In this document: positions 24,208 through 33,971 of the stretch, in pieces | Layout of the letters: each line of letters begins with the position of its first letter | Numbering within the stretch: position 1 is the first letter of the stretch | DNA from: JAIEPM01 sp964546815 | GTDB lineage: Bacteria > Cyanobacteriota > Vampirovibrionia > Obscuribacterales > Obscuribacteraceae | DNA length: 64,000 nt | Assembly: GCA_964546815.1 (NCBI GenBank) | Contig: CAZJLR010000008.1 | Span: 88,126 to 152,125 of the forward strand | Direction: 5' to 3' | The notes under the pieces: model-generated | Seen by the model: the letters and a program-made list of their open reading frames with translations, nothing else | Told to the model about the DNA's origin: nothing | Databases searched by the model: none | Translations under genes and position numbers: made by a program

Positions 24208-27200
24208 ATGGCCTGGATAAAAGATATGTTCGCACCGAAGCAGCGTCAGTGGGAAGACATGTATAGAAACCGCTGGCAGTATGACAAAATTGTGCGCAGC
24301 ACACATGGTGTCAACTGTACGGGCTCATGCAGTTGGAACGTTTATGTGAAGAGTGGTATTGTCACCTGGGAGCTTCAAGCTACTGACTATCCAATCTTCA
24401 ACAAAGAAATTCCTTCCCACGAACCGAGAGGTTGCCAGCGCGGTATATCCTGTTCATGGTATTTGTACAGTCCGCTGCGTGTGAAATATCCTTATATGCG
24501 CGGTGCGCTAATTGACTTGTGGCGCAAAGCAAAACGTCAATTCCCCGACGATCCCATTGCTGCCTGGAAATCAATCATTGAAGACGAAACTTCCCGCACG
24601 CGCTTTCATAAAGCCCGCGGAAAAGGTGGTTTTAGAAGAGTAAGCTGGGATGAAGCGTTGGATCTCATTGCAGCGGCCAATATTCATACTGTCAAAAAGC
24701 ATGGTCCTGATCGTATCGTTGGATTCTCCCCAATTCCGGCCATGTCCATGGTTAGTTACGCTTCCGGTGCGCGATTCTTGCAGCTGATGGGAGGTGTCAA
24801 TCTCTCATTCTATGACTGGTATTGTGACCTGCCGCCTGCTTCTCCTGAGGTTTGGGGAGAACAAACGGACGTGGCTGAAAGTGCCGATTGGTTTCATTCG
24901 AAATTTGTGGCAACAGTCGGGTCCAACGTATTGATGACCAGAACGCCGGATGCGCACTTCCTTGTAGAAGCAAGACACAAAGGCTGCAAAGTCGTCGTGT
25001 TCTCGCCCGACTTTGCGCAGGTGTCCAAGATTGCTGATGAGTGGGTGCCCATTCACCAGGGTCAGGACGGAGCCTTCTGGATGGCTGTTAACCACGTCAT
25101 ACTCAAAGAATTTTATATGGATCGCAAAGTCGACTATTTCGTCAACTATGTCAAGCAATATAGTAATCTACCTTTCCTTGTGACATTGAAGAAAACCGAG
25201 GATGGAGGCTACGAAGCCGGACCCTTGCTTCGAGCCAGTCAGCTAAAGGAAAGTGTGGGTGAGGAAAATGCCGCGTGGAAAACATTTGTTCTTGATAGTG
25301 AAACAGGAAAACCAACTCTATTAAAAGGAACAATCGGGCATCGCTGGCAAAAACAGAAAGGTGAATGGAACCTTAAGCTCGAAAGTGAGGCCAGCGGTAA
25401 GCATATAGATCCGATCCTGCAGTTGGGAGCACATACTAGCCAGTTTGTTGAAATTGAATTGTCCGATTTTTCAGAAGGAAGCAACGAACAGATACTTCGT
25501 CGTCAGGTTCCGGTTATGGAACTTGAAACAGTAGACGGACCAGTTCTTGTGACAACGGCTTTTGAGGTTTTGCTCACACAATTCGGCGTCAATCGTGGAC
25601 TGAAAGGTGAGTACCCGACTGGTTATGAGGACGAGAATCGTCCTTATACTCCAGCCTGGCAAGAGAAGTTTACAGGTGTCAAAGCAGACACAGTAGTTAG
25701 CTTTGCCAGAGAATGGGCTCGCACGGCAGAACTTAGCAAAGGAAAATGCAGTGTCATTATTGGTGCCGGAGTCAATCACTGGTATCACAATAATTTGATT
25801 TACAGATCTGTAATAACATCCCTGGTGCTATGCGGCTGTGTGGGTGTAAGCGGAGGAGGACTCAATCATTATGTGGGACAAGAGAAGCTGGTTCCTCAGG
25901 CTTCCTGGGGCCCAATAGCTTTTGCTACGGACTGGACTGCTCCGCCGAGATTACAGAATGCCCCTTCTTTCCATTATGTTCATTCGGATCAGTGGCGTTA
26001 TGATCGCTCATTCAGTGAAATGTGTAATGTTGCAGACCCCGGTCATTCGATGGCTTCCGGTCACACAATCGACAAGCAAATTACGGCCGTGCGAAACGGT
26101 TGGTTGCCCTGCTATCCGCAGTTCAATCGTAGCAATTTTGATGTGATCACAGATGCTACCAATGCTGGTGCTAAGAATGACGAGGACATAGCTAAGCACG
26201 TTGTTAAGTCATTGAAGTCCCGTTCTCTCAAGTTTTCCATGGAGGATCCTGACAATCCGGAAAGCTTCCCCAGGCTCTGGTACATCTGGCGCGGTAACGC
26301 CATCATGTCATCAGCAAAGGGTCACGAGTACTTTTTAAAGCACTACCTCGGAACTCACAATAATGCCATTGCCGAAGAGCAGGCCAAAGAATTTGTCAAA
26401 GAAGTTGTTTGGCATGACAAGGTTGAGTTAGGCAAAATGGATCTGATTGTCGATCTTAACTTCCGCATGGATACATCTGCGCTTTATTCGGACATTGTTC
26501 TGCCTGCTGCAACGTATTACGAAAAGCATGATCTAAATACCACAGACATGCACACTTTCATACATCCGTTGCAACCGGCTGTGCCACCTTGCTGGGAGTC
26601 GAAGTCTGATTGGGATATTTTCAAATCTATTTCTGAGGCAACTTCTTGTTTAGCTGAGAAATATATGCCGGAACCTCGAAAAGACATTGTGCTGTCACCT
26701 TTGATGCATGATACTCCGGCAGAAATTGCCCAACCAAAAATTCAAGATTGGATGGCTGGTGAGTGCGAAGCTGTCCCCGGCAAAACAATGCCGAGCATCA
26801 AAATTGTTGAGCGAGACTATCGAAAGATCTATCAGAAGTTTATCTCTCTTGGTCCGAATTTTAGAAACAATGGATTGGCCGTACATGGCACGCATTATGA
26901 TGTGGACGATATTTATGATCAGTACTTGCTCGACCACCCAACTCAAGAGTGGGACGGAAAGAAATATCCATCTTTGAAAGATGCCTATGATACTTGCAAT
27001 GCGATCCTTGCATTCGCTGCAGAAACAAATGGCGAACTTGCAGTAAGAGCATATGCATCCGAGTCTATAAAGACGGGCATAGATCATAGTCACCTGGCAT
27101 TAGACACTCGCGCAGTCAGAATGACTTTTGATGATTTGCGTGCCCAACCCAGACGTGTGCTGACAAGTCCTTATTGGACTGGTATAACCTCAGGCGGACG

Positions 27201-27840
27201 CACCTATTCTGCATATTGTCAAAATATCGAAGAATTGATTCCCTGGAGAACTTTGACAGGACGACAGGAAATTTATCTGGATCACGAGGCATATATCGCT
27301 TACGGCGAGAATCTGCCAACTTTTAAACCGCGAGCCGATGTGCATGCAACCTGGGATTTGAAGAAGTCTCCGCAAGAGAGTGGCACACTGACTCTCAATT
27401 ATTTGACGCCACATGGAAAATGGCATATTCACTCTACTTTCGGCGATACGTTGCGTATGAAGACTTTGTCTCGCGGCATCGAACCTATCTGGCTCAATGA
27501 TAAAGATGCCGACATGGTAGGCATCGAAGACAACGACTGGGTCGAAGTATTCAATGACCATGGTGTAGTATGCACTCGTGCATGTGTAAGCGCACGCATT
27601 CCACGTGGAATCAGCATGATTTACCACTCACCGGAACGTACAACAACAACTCCAAAGTCGCCGGAAAGGGAGGGACGAAGAGCCGGTGGACATAACAGTT
27701 TGACCAGAACTCGTCTGAAGCCGCTATTCATGATTGGTGGCTATGCACAATTCACTTACGCATTTAATTACTGGGGACCAGTCGGAGTGAATCGCGATAC
27801 TTTTGTCGTAGTTAAGAAACTGAATAAAGTTCAGTATTAG
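24208..27840 (+). CDS. narG: Respiratory nitrate reductase, alpha subunit
   Basis: 1210 residues, as expected for NarG. The FS0 cluster ligands are H33, C37, C41 and C76 (HGVNCTGSC and EPRGC), and the Mo-site stretch SFYDWYCDLPPASP is at about 200-213. There is no twin-arginine signal, so the catalytic site faces the cytoplasm, consistent with the NarK transporter. It reduces nitrate to nitrite with bis-MGD cofactor. Second gene of a seven-gene operon with narH 17 nt downstream. Confidence 0.97.
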   Translation: MAWIKDMFAPKQRQWEDMYRNRWQYDKIVRSTHGVNCTGSCSWNVYVKSGIVTWELQATDYPIFNKEIPSHEPRGCQRGISCSWYLYSPLRVKYPYMRGALIDLWRKAKRQFPDDPIAAWKSIIEDETSRTRFHKARGKGGFRRVSWDEALDLIAAANIHTVKKHGPDRIVGFSPIPAMSMVSYASGARFLQLMGGVNLSFYDWYCDLPPASPEVWGEQTDVAESADWFHSKFVATVGSNVLMTRTPDAHFLVEARHKGCKVVVFSPDFAQVSKIADEWVPIHQGQDGAFWMAVNHVILKEFYMDRKVDYFVNYVKQYSNLPFLVTLKKTEDGGYEAGPLLRASQLKESVGEENAAWKTFVLDSETGKPTLLKGTIGHRWQKQKGEWNLKLESEASGKHIDPILQLGAHTSQFVEIELSDFSEGSNEQILRRQVPVMELETVDGPVLVTTAFEVLLTQFGVNRGLKGEYPTGYEDENRPYTPAWQEKFTGVKADTVVSFAREWARTAELSKGKCSVIIGAGVNHWYHNNLIYRSVITSLVLCGCVGVSGGGLNHYVGQEKLVPQASWGPIAFATDWTAPPRLQNAPSFHYVHSDQWRYDRSFSEMCNVADPGHSMASGHTIDKQITAVRNGWLPCYPQFNRSNFDVITDATNAGAKNDEDIAKHVVKSLKSRSLKFSMEDPDNPESFPRLWYIWRGNAIMSSAKGHEYFLKHYLGTHNNAIAEEQAKEFVKEVVWHDKVELGKMDLIVDLNFRMDTSALYSDIVLPAATYYEKHDLNTTDMHTFIHPLQPAVPPCWESKSDWDIFKSISEATSCLAEKYMPEPRKDIVLSPLMHDTPAEIAQPKIQDWMAGECEAVPGKTMPSIKIVERDYRKIYQKFISLGPNFRNNGLAVHGTHYDVDDIYDQYLLDHPTQEWDGKKYPSLKDAYDTCNAILAFAAETNGELAVRAYASESIKTGIDHSHLALDTRAVRMTFDDLRAQPRRVLTSPYWTGITSGGRTYSAYCQNIEELIPWRTLTGRQEIYLDHEAYIAYGENLPTFKPRADVHATWDLKKSPQESGTLTLNYLTPHGKWHIHSTFGDTLRMKTLSRGIEPIWLNDKDADMVGIEDNDWVEVFNDHGVVCTRACVSARIPRGISMIYHSPERTTTTPKSPEREGRRAGGHNSLTRTRLKPLFMIGGYAQFTYAFNYWGPVGVNRDTFVVVKKLNKVQY

Positions 27841-27857
27841 ACCAAAGGAAGAGAAAA

Positions 27858-29360
27858 ATGGACATCCGAGCTCAAGTAGCAATGGTCTTTCATCTGGACA
27901 AGTGTATTGGTTGCCACACTTGCAGCGTCTCATGCAAAAACGTTTGGACCGATCGTCCCGGCGCTGAATACATGTGGTGGAATAATGTTGAGACCAAGCC
28001 CGGCACCGGCTTCCCTACGCAATGGGAAGACCAGAAGCATTATAAGGGTGGTTGGAAAGTAAACGGCAAAAATGGCGATAAGCATCTTGAGCTTCGCTCA
28101 CAAGGTAAGCTCGATGCTTTGCTGAAACTCTTTTACAATCCAAATCAACCAGGCTTGGATGACTATTACGAACCCTGGACATACAAGTACAACGATCTCT
28201 TTGACGCTCCAGAAGGTGACGATCAACCAACGGCAATTCCAGTATCCCTGATAACTGGTGAGCCGATGGACATTGAGGCTGGTCCAAACTGGGATGACGA
28301 TTTGTCCGGTTCAACACTTTATGCCGAAAATGATATCAATCTGGATGAATTGACCGAGGAAGAGCGTGAGCAGATGTTCGAGATCGAAAGAGTCTCGATG
28401 ATGTATCTTCCACGTATGTGTAACCACTGCGCAAATCCCAGCTGTGTTGCGGCGTGTCCGTCGGGAGCTCTATACAAGCGCGGCGAAGACGGTATCGTTC
28501 TTGTAAATCAAGATGTTTGCAAAGGTTGGCGAGCCTGCATCAGTGCTTGCCCATACAAGAAAGTCTATTACAACTGGAAAACAGGTAAGGCCGAAAAGTG
28601 CATTCTTTGCTATCCAAAACTTGAAACGGGACAGATACCAAATTGCTTTCAGTCATGTGTAGGCAGAATTCGATATTTAGGCGTTCTTCTTTACGATGCC
28701 GATCGGGTCGCTTCAGCTATGACAGTGCCCGATGAGGCTCTGGTCGAGTCGCAGCGCAGCGTATTATGTGATCCTTACGATCCGAAAATTATTGAACTGG
28801 CACGCCGCAGTGGTATCAGCGAAGAGTTTATCGAAGCCGCGCAAAAGTCACCGGTCTACAAATATGTAATGAAATGGAAACTGGCACTTCCTTTGCACAT
28901 TGAATATCGCACTATGCCGATGTTGTTCTACGTTCCACCGCTTCTACCTGTTATGGGCAAGTTGGATAACGGACATTATGGCAATGTAGTTGATGGATTC
29001 TTCAGCAGTCTTGAGCAATCTCGCTTGCCGATCAAATACCTGGCCAGATTATTCAGTGCCGGCAACACCAAGCTAATTGAAGATGTTATGAAGAAAATAA
29101 TGGCAGTCAGGCATTACAAACGCTCACTTGATATGGGTGACATGGATATCGTCACAGTAAATAAACTGATGCGCGAGGCTAATTTGACTCCCGCCGAGGC
29201 TGAAGAAATTTATCGCTTGACGGCATTGCCGACTTTAGATGAGCGTTTTGTGCTTCCACCTATTCAGCGAGAGGAAGCAATTTCAGGAACCTGCGATCCG
29301 GAGATGTGCAAAGGCTCTTGCGGGCTAGGTGTTAGTGTAAAACTGGAGAGAGGACTATGA
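27858..29360 (+). CDS. narH: Respiratory nitrate reductase, beta subunit
   Basis: 500 residues. Four Cys groups for the iron-sulfur wire are visible: CIGCHTCSVSC, CNHCANPSCVAAC, CKGWRACISAC (the Trp-containing set that forms a [3Fe-4S] cluster in NarH) and CILC with a later CFQSC. It passes electrons from the membrane subunit to NarG. The stop overlaps the narJ start by 4 bp. Confidence 0.96.
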   Translation: MDIRAQVAMVFHLDKCIGCHTCSVSCKNVWTDRPGAEYMWWNNVETKPGTGFPTQWEDQKHYKGGWKVNGKNGDKHLELRSQGKLDALLKLFYNPNQPGLDDYYEPWTYKYNDLFDAPEGDDQPTAIPVSLITGEPMDIEAGPNWDDDLSGSTLYAENDINLDELTEEEREQMFEIERVSMMYLPRMCNHCANPSCVAACPSGALYKRGEDGIVLVNQDVCKGWRACISACPYKKVYYNWKTGKAEKCILCYPKLETGQIPNCFQSCVGRIRYLGVLLYDADRVASAMTVPDEALVESQRSVLCDPYDPKIIELARRSGISEEFIEAAQKSPVYKYVMKWKLALPLHIEYRTMPMLFYVPPLLPVMGKLDNGHYGNVVDGFFSSLEQSRLPIKYLARLFSAGNTKLIEDVMKKIMAVRHYKRSLDMGDMDIVTVNKLMREANLTPAEAEEIYRLTALPTLDERFVLPPIQREEAISGTCDPEMCKGSCGLGVSVKLERGL

Positions 29361-29893
29361 GCACAAAAACTTTACGACCCTTGAGCAGCGCTCTAGCTTC
29401 AGTGGCACCATTGCTACAGTATCCTCGCGAGGATTTTATTGTCAGTCTCAATGCTGCTATTGCAGAATTGAAATTACTTTATCCGCAAGCTAGCCGGCCA
29501 CTAATTGAATTTAAGTGCAAAGTAATTGATTTAAGTCCGGAAGAACTGGAAGAAATTTATACGCGCACATTTGATCTGGCACCATTGTGTATTCCTTACC
29601 TGAGCAGTTATATCTACGGTGATGAGAACTATGAACGCGGGACGCTGATGAGTCGCTTATCCGAACGCTATCAAGAGTGCAATTTTGATATGCAAGGTGA
29701 GCTGCCTGACCACATTGCTCTCATTTTGAGTTTTGCACCACACTGTGAAGAATCTGAACTTGATGAACTCATTGAGTTTTGTCTGGCTAAGGCCTTGGCC
29801 ACAATGACTGATTCTCTCAAAGAAAACGAAAACCTATATTACCTGGTGCTGAAAACCGCGCAGGAAATTATCGAAGCAGGGCGAAAGGAGTAG
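29357..29893 (+). CDS. narJ: Nitrate reductase assembly chaperone
   Basis: 178 residues, all-helical, of the NarJ/TorD family in length and position. The pattern PLLQYPREDF near the start and EEIYTRTFDLAPLCIPY are typical of NarJ. It holds apo-NarGH during molybdenum cofactor insertion and membrane attachment. The start overlaps narH; the next gene begins 5 nt after its stop. Confidence 0.88.
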   Translation: MSTKTLRPLSSALASVAPLLQYPREDFIVSLNAAIAELKLLYPQASRPLIEFKCKVIDLSPEELEEIYTRTFDLAPLCIPYLSSYIYGDENYERGTLMSRLSERYQECNFDMQGELPDHIALILSFAPHCEESELDELIEFCLAKALATMTDSLKENENLYYLVLKTAQEIIEAGRKE

Positions 29894-29898
29894 CTGTC

Positions 29899-31215
29899 AT
29901 GATGGATTCAGTTCTGTTCATAGCTCTGCCCTATCTAGCCATTCTTGTTTGTGTGTTTGGCAGTATATACAGAATGCGCAATATGCCGATGACTTACTCC
30001 TCGCTTTCATCACAATTCTTGGAGAGCAAAACGCTAGTTTGGGGATCCGTACCCTGGCACATCGGGATAATTTTGATTATCCTTGCGCATTTTGTCGCCT
30101 TCCTCTTTCCGGGATTCTGGCAAATGCTCATGGCACATAAAACCGTCCTTTATGCCACAGAAGGAATTGGACTTGCACTTGGAATGGCTTGCCTGTTCGG
30201 TCTTGTGGTTCTTATTGTGCGAAGAGTAAGATCGGATAGGGTTCAAGCCGTAACCAGTCCTATGGATCTTCTGGTTCTAGCCTTGCTATTTGCGCAAGTA
30301 GTTTTCGGAATTTGCATTGCAATGTTTCATAGATGGGGCGCAGCCTGGGCTACCGGAACGGTAGTTCCATATATCTGGGGGCTCTTCCGACTACAGCCTG
30401 ACATAGGCTATGTTGCAGACCTTCCATTGCTTGTGAAAGCTCATATCTTATCGGCGTGGCTCCTCATTTTGGCTGTACCATTTTCACGTCTCATTCACAT
30501 GTTTTCCGTACCGCTTCATTATTTGACACGTCCGCCGCAAAATGTCGTTTGGAATAACTCCAGGCACAGGGAAGCTGCTGCTGAAGAATATCAAAGTGCA
30601 GACGCACGCCGCGAATTTTTGAAAGGTAGTGTGGGCATTATTGCAGGCACTTTGCTGCTCACTGCCGGAGCTGTCGACAAAGTATTTGCTTTCTTCTTCG
30701 GTCCTCGTTTATCGGCGAAGGAAGAAGGTGAAATTATGGAAACAAGGCTTGCACGCCTAGAAGCTACCACAGCGCAACGCAAACTTGAGCTTGAAAGACA
30801 GTCAAACAAGTTCATTCTGGTTTCGGCAATGAACGAACTCAGTCCATCAGAAGGCAAATATTTCATCGATTACCAGATGTCTCCAGCAATGGCATTCCGC
30901 GGTGAGGATGGGCTGCCTATTGTAATTTCAGCAAAGTGTACACACCTTGGCTGTACCGTTGGTAACGAAGTGAACAAAGAAGGAAAAATTCTTTGTCCTT
31001 GCCACGTTTCATTTTTCGACATCAAAACAGGGCAACCTAACGCCGATGCGCCGGCTAAAACCCCCCTTCCATTTCTGGGTTGGGCGATAATGAACCAACA
31101 GGGCAAAATGATCGCTTCTCGAAATGTCAAAGGTGAAATAAGCGGTGATACCAGCCCCGCGTCCATCAAAGATTGCAATCTCTATATAAGCAAGATTGAT
31201 GAGGTGAACGTATGA
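29899..31215 (+). CDS. NarI-like membrane subunit fused to a Rieske iron-sulfur protein
   Basis: 438 residues. About 1-225 is a five-helix NarI-like cytochrome b region with His-rich helices (AHILSAWLLI, SRLIHMFSVPLHYL). A hydrophobic segment follows (about 234-263) and then a Rieske domain with C347-T-H349-L-G-C352 and C366-P-C368-H369. So one chain carries both the quinol-side subunit of nitrate reductase and the [2Fe-2S] protein of a bc complex. The stop overlaps the cytochrome b start. Function: electron transfer from quinol to NarH and/or to cytochrome c. Such a fusion is unusual; the NarI assignment rests on position, helices and His pattern, the Rieske one on a clear motif. Confidence 0.85.
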   Translation: MMDSVLFIALPYLAILVCVFGSIYRMRNMPMTYSSLSSQFLESKTLVWGSVPWHIGIILIILAHFVAFLFPGFWQMLMAHKTVLYATEGIGLALGMACLFGLVVLIVRRVRSDRVQAVTSPMDLLVLALLFAQVVFGICIAMFHRWGAAWATGTVVPYIWGLFRLQPDIGYVADLPLLVKAHILSAWLLILAVPFSRLIHMFSVPLHYLTRPPQNVVWNNSRHREAAAEEYQSADARREFLKGSVGIIAGTLLLTAGAVDKVFAFFFGPRLSAKEEGEIMETRLARLEATTAQRKLELERQSNKFILVSAMNELSPSEGKYFIDYQMSPAMAFRGEDGLPIVISAKCTHLGCTVGNEVNKEGKILCPCHVSFFDIKTGQPNADAPAKTPLPFLGWAIMNQQGKMIASRNVKGEISGDTSPASIKDCNLYISKIDEVNV

Positions 31216-32315
31216 GCGCCCTCTCAAGCGTATTTGCCAGTATCACAAGTTTTCTCGGCGAGCGCTTTCCTGTCGAAAACATGAACTTCCACCACATGGT
31301 GGAAAAGAAAGATGTGCCGATCCACAAAATGAGCTGGGGTTACTACACGGGTGGACTCACTCTTTTCTTTTTGATAATTCAAGTGGTAACTGGTTTATTT
31401 CTTTTGTTTTATTACCAGCCAACTGTAAGCGATGCTCATCTTTCGGTTGAATTCATTAGTAAGCATGTCGCCGGTGGCGCGTTAATTAGAAACATGCACA
31501 CATGGTCTGCGTCATGCATGATTTTCTTTATGATGGTTCACTTACTAACCGCTTTTGCCATGAAAGCTTTTGAGAAGCCGCGCGAAATCACTTGGATTGT
31601 CGGTGTTCTGCTTTTGTTTATTACATTCGTGTTCGGGTTCACCGGATACTTACTGCCTTGGAATCAGATCGCAGTTAACGCCACAAAAGTTGGTCTTCAG
31701 TCTGTTGAGGCCGTTGGTGAATATTTACCTGGTGTTCTTTCTCAGGTTCCTCATATATTGCGGGAAACGTTTCAAGGTGAGGCTAGTGTTGGTCAGTCTA
31801 CACTTGGACGATTTTATGCAATGCATGTAGTGCTTTTGCCATTGGCATTCTTTGGATTAATGGGAATCCATCTTCTTTCAGTGCAATTACATGGAATGAG
31901 TCGAGGTGTTGATGAGCCAGCGCGTAAAAGTGAAAAGTTTTTTCCACTTTTCATTTTTAAGGATTTGTCACTCTGGGCTGCAATATTCCTGGCTTTATTA
32001 ACACTTGCCTGGTGTGTTCCATTTGATTCGTTTCTGCCATATCCATTGCTTGCACCATACAACCCGTTAGGATCAACTCCTCCGGGTATCAAGCCTGAAT
32101 GGTATTTCTTTTTTCTCTATTATCCTTTGGAAATGCTTCCATTTTGGCTCATATTGCTCGCCACAAACCTGGCTGTGCTGGCACTGATTTTTACCCCCTG
32201 GATATTCAAGGGTACAAGCAGAAAAACATTGCGCCTGATCACAGTGGTAGCGAGCGCTTACTTGTTTATCATGACAGTTTTCGGAGAGCAGATTTACCAC
32301 ATGGTGAAACACTAA
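31212..32315 (+). CDS. Cytochrome b of a bc-type complex (b6-like, fused N and C halves)
   Basis: 367 residues with about eight membrane helices. Haem ligands are H96/H110 (13 residues between) and H205/H220 (14 between), the spacing of cytochrome b6; the Qo-site PEWY motif is at 295-298. The position of the extra haem cysteine of b6 is a Tyr here (GYYTGG). It overlaps the NarI-Rieske gene by 4 bp. With the Rieske domain and the two cytochromes c it would make a quinol oxidoreductase coupled to nitrate reduction. Confidence 0.93.
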   Translation: MSALSSVFASITSFLGERFPVENMNFHHMVEKKDVPIHKMSWGYYTGGLTLFFLIIQVVTGLFLLFYYQPTVSDAHLSVEFISKHVAGGALIRNMHTWSASCMIFFMMVHLLTAFAMKAFEKPREITWIVGVLLLFITFVFGFTGYLLPWNQIAVNATKVGLQSVEAVGEYLPGVLSQVPHILRETFQGEASVGQSTLGRFYAMHVVLLPLAFFGLMGIHLLSVQLHGMSRGVDEPARKSEKFFPLFIFKDLSLWAAIFLALLTLAWCVPFDSFLPYPLLAPYNPLGSTPPGIKPEWYFFFLYYPLEMLPFWLILLATNLAVLALIFTPWIFKGTSRKTLRLITVVASAYLFIMTVFGEQIYHMVKH

Positions 32316-32332
32316 CTTGGAGAAATGACTTT

Positions 32333-32941
32333 ATGTGGTGTCGGATTAGTTCAATAAGTAAAAGGCTGGGCTTGACTATCTCCCTCTTGGTCGGTTTCTG
32401 TGGTTCAGCTGCATTAGCTTATCCTGAGTATCAGAGCTTTGTGGAAAAGCACTCTCATAAGTCGGTTGACTGTGCCATGTGTCATTTGAACAGCAATGGA
32501 CCCATAGGGAAAGAACCCGGTCAAATTGGTTCTCTCAGTCCTAAACAATTTGAGTCGCTAAATGCTGCCAGAGTGGCAATTGATCCTGAAATGTTGAAGG
32601 TTGATAGTCCAATATTGAATCGCTTCGGCAATAGCATAATCAAAACAATAGGTAAGAAGAAATTTTTAGAGCTTCGTAAGGAACCTGAGAAGCTGGCAGA
32701 GGCACTCGGAAAGAAGAGCGACTTGGACGAAGATGGTATACCGGATTCGGTAGAGTATCTCGATGGAACTGATCCTCTGAACAAATTTCATGGTGAGTCG
32801 TGGAAACTTTTCTGCGTGAATTTTGATCGCTACAAGTACCATTTAGCATTGGCTGCCCTTGCCGTATTCTTCCTTGATTGGGGCTTTGCTCACCTGATTA
32901 GAGCGTTCCATTTGAGCAGCAAAAGTGATAAGCCAATCTAG
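32333..32941 (+). CDS. Membrane-anchored monohaem cytochrome c with Asp-rich loop
   Basis: 202 residues from ATG 32333, after GGAGA. A signal peptide is visible (ISLLVGFCGSAALA), then a CAMCH haem site, a Ca-binding-like loop DLDEDGIPDSVEYLDGTDP and a C-terminal membrane helix. A longer frame (to 32099) only overlaps the cytochrome b gene. Last gene of the nar operon. It probably is the cytochrome c1-like partner of the cytochrome b/Rieske module; the acceptor is unknown. Confidence 0.8.
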   Translation: MWCRISSISKRLGLTISLLVGFCGSAALAYPEYQSFVEKHSHKSVDCAMCHLNSNGPIGKEPGQIGSLSPKQFESLNAARVAIDPEMLKVDSPILNRFGNSIIKTIGKKKFLELRKEPEKLAEALGKKSDLDEDGIPDSVEYLDGTDPLNKFHGESWKLFCVNFDRYKYHLALAALAVFFLDWGFAHLIRAFHLSSKSDKPI

Positions 32942-33000
32942 GTTCCACATCATCTTTCAATAAGCTGAAGGTAGGAAAAAACAGTATGCTGGTCAAGAGC

Positions 33001-33102
33001 GCTGGGAAGGCAAGATCTTGCTCTCTTTGTGACCGTGCTGGTGCAAGTTAGATTTGATTTGCGCAAGTGAATCTCTCCGGCATCGTCATGCTCGTGACTC
33101 AT
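33001..33102 (-). pseudogene. Remnant of a third ric gene
   Basis: On the minus strand 33102-33073 reads MSHEHDDAGE, as in both RIC proteins (the intact copy has MSHEHDDAGEAL). After a deletion the next frame reads LAQIKSNLHQHGHKES and then KILP, matching the RIC helix LAQIESDMHQHVHKEN. It is therefore an internally deleted, frameshifted piece of the RIC C-terminal hemerythrin domain. Confidence 0.75.
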
Positions 33103-33139
33103 ACTTTATCGATTACCCAGAGCACTAAAAAGCATTCGA

Positions 33140-33916
33140 CTATGCCCGAATTAATGTCTCAAGAAAAATGTCCTCCGAATCAATTTCATCATTGAATGTC
33201 TTTCGGTCTTTGTCTGGCTTTCCATGAAGCATTGCATATGCGTGGTGGCAATCAGCGACACGCCGATGATTATGGCGTTGCTTGAATTCGGCAATCGATA
33301 ATTCAAGCAATTTCGATGCTTCATCAGATTTTGCTTCCGAGGCGTAAGCACGCGCAAGCTGATAACGAAACTCTGCGCATGGACCAAGCGGCGTATCCAC
33401 ATATTTCATTGCTTTTTCCAGAATCTCTTCAGCCTCCGCTGGCTTCCCTTCCTGAAGATACAACCGAGCGAGCTTGTAGATGCAGCGCAGAGTAGCCTGA
33501 TTTTGCATCGTAACAGTCTTCGCATATATTTCCTGAGCGCGTTCCAGTAATTTCTCTGCATTGGCCAGCTTGCCTTCTTCTGTCAGGCAGTCGGCGTGGT
33601 GTTCGAGCACTGGGGCTAAGTAGCCATGTCCAGCATAGTAAGTTGATTCCAATATTCTTTCGGCCTCCGCCAAGGCAATGCCCGCTTGTGCCGGGAGATG
33701 CCTCTGCAAGAGAGTCATCCCTAATTTATCCAACATGAAAGCGATTGTTGCATCTTTGTCGCCAACAGCTTGCTTTCTCAGCTGGACTGACTGTTGCAGC
33801 AGGTCTCCAGCTTGCGACCATTCTTTTTTTCGACACATAAGATCCGCTTGACGCTCAAAGAACGCTGCCATTTCTAAGGGCAGAAGAAGCGGTTCTTCCA
33901 TAATAACAGTTTTCAT
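33140..33916 (-). CDS. TPR-repeat protein
   Basis: 258 residues from ATG 33916, preceded by GGAGA. At least four tetratricopeptide-like helical pairs are visible (for example ADLMCRKKEWSQAGDLLQQS and EGKLANAEKLLERAQEIYA). No catalytic domain or signal peptide. TPR proteins mediate protein contacts; partner unknown. It lies 55 nt downstream of the hemerythrin gene on the same strand, possibly one transcript. A second TPR protein with a different sequence is at 54.9 kb. Confidence 0.75.
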   Translation of the reverse strand: MKTVIMEEPLLLPLEMAAFFERQADLMCRKKEWSQAGDLLQQSVQLRKQAVGDKDATIAFMLDKLGMTLLQRHLPAQAGIALAEAERILESTYYAGHGYLAPVLEHHADCLTEEGKLANAEKLLERAQEIYAKTVTMQNQATLRCIYKLARLYLQEGKPAEAEEILEKAMKYVDTPLGPCAEFRYQLARAYASEAKSDEASKLLELSIAEFKQRHNHRRVADCHHAYAMLHGKPDKDRKTFNDEIDSEDIFLETLIRA

Positions 33917-33971
33917 ATTTTCTCCTAGCACCAGGCACGGTCAGCCAAGACGCCTTCCTGCCCAGCTTCAA

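Noticed and set aside
32099..32332. Longer start for the monohaem cytochrome c
   Set aside because: It would overlap cytochrome b by more than 200 bp; the ATG at 32333 has a ribosome binding site and a proper signal peptide.
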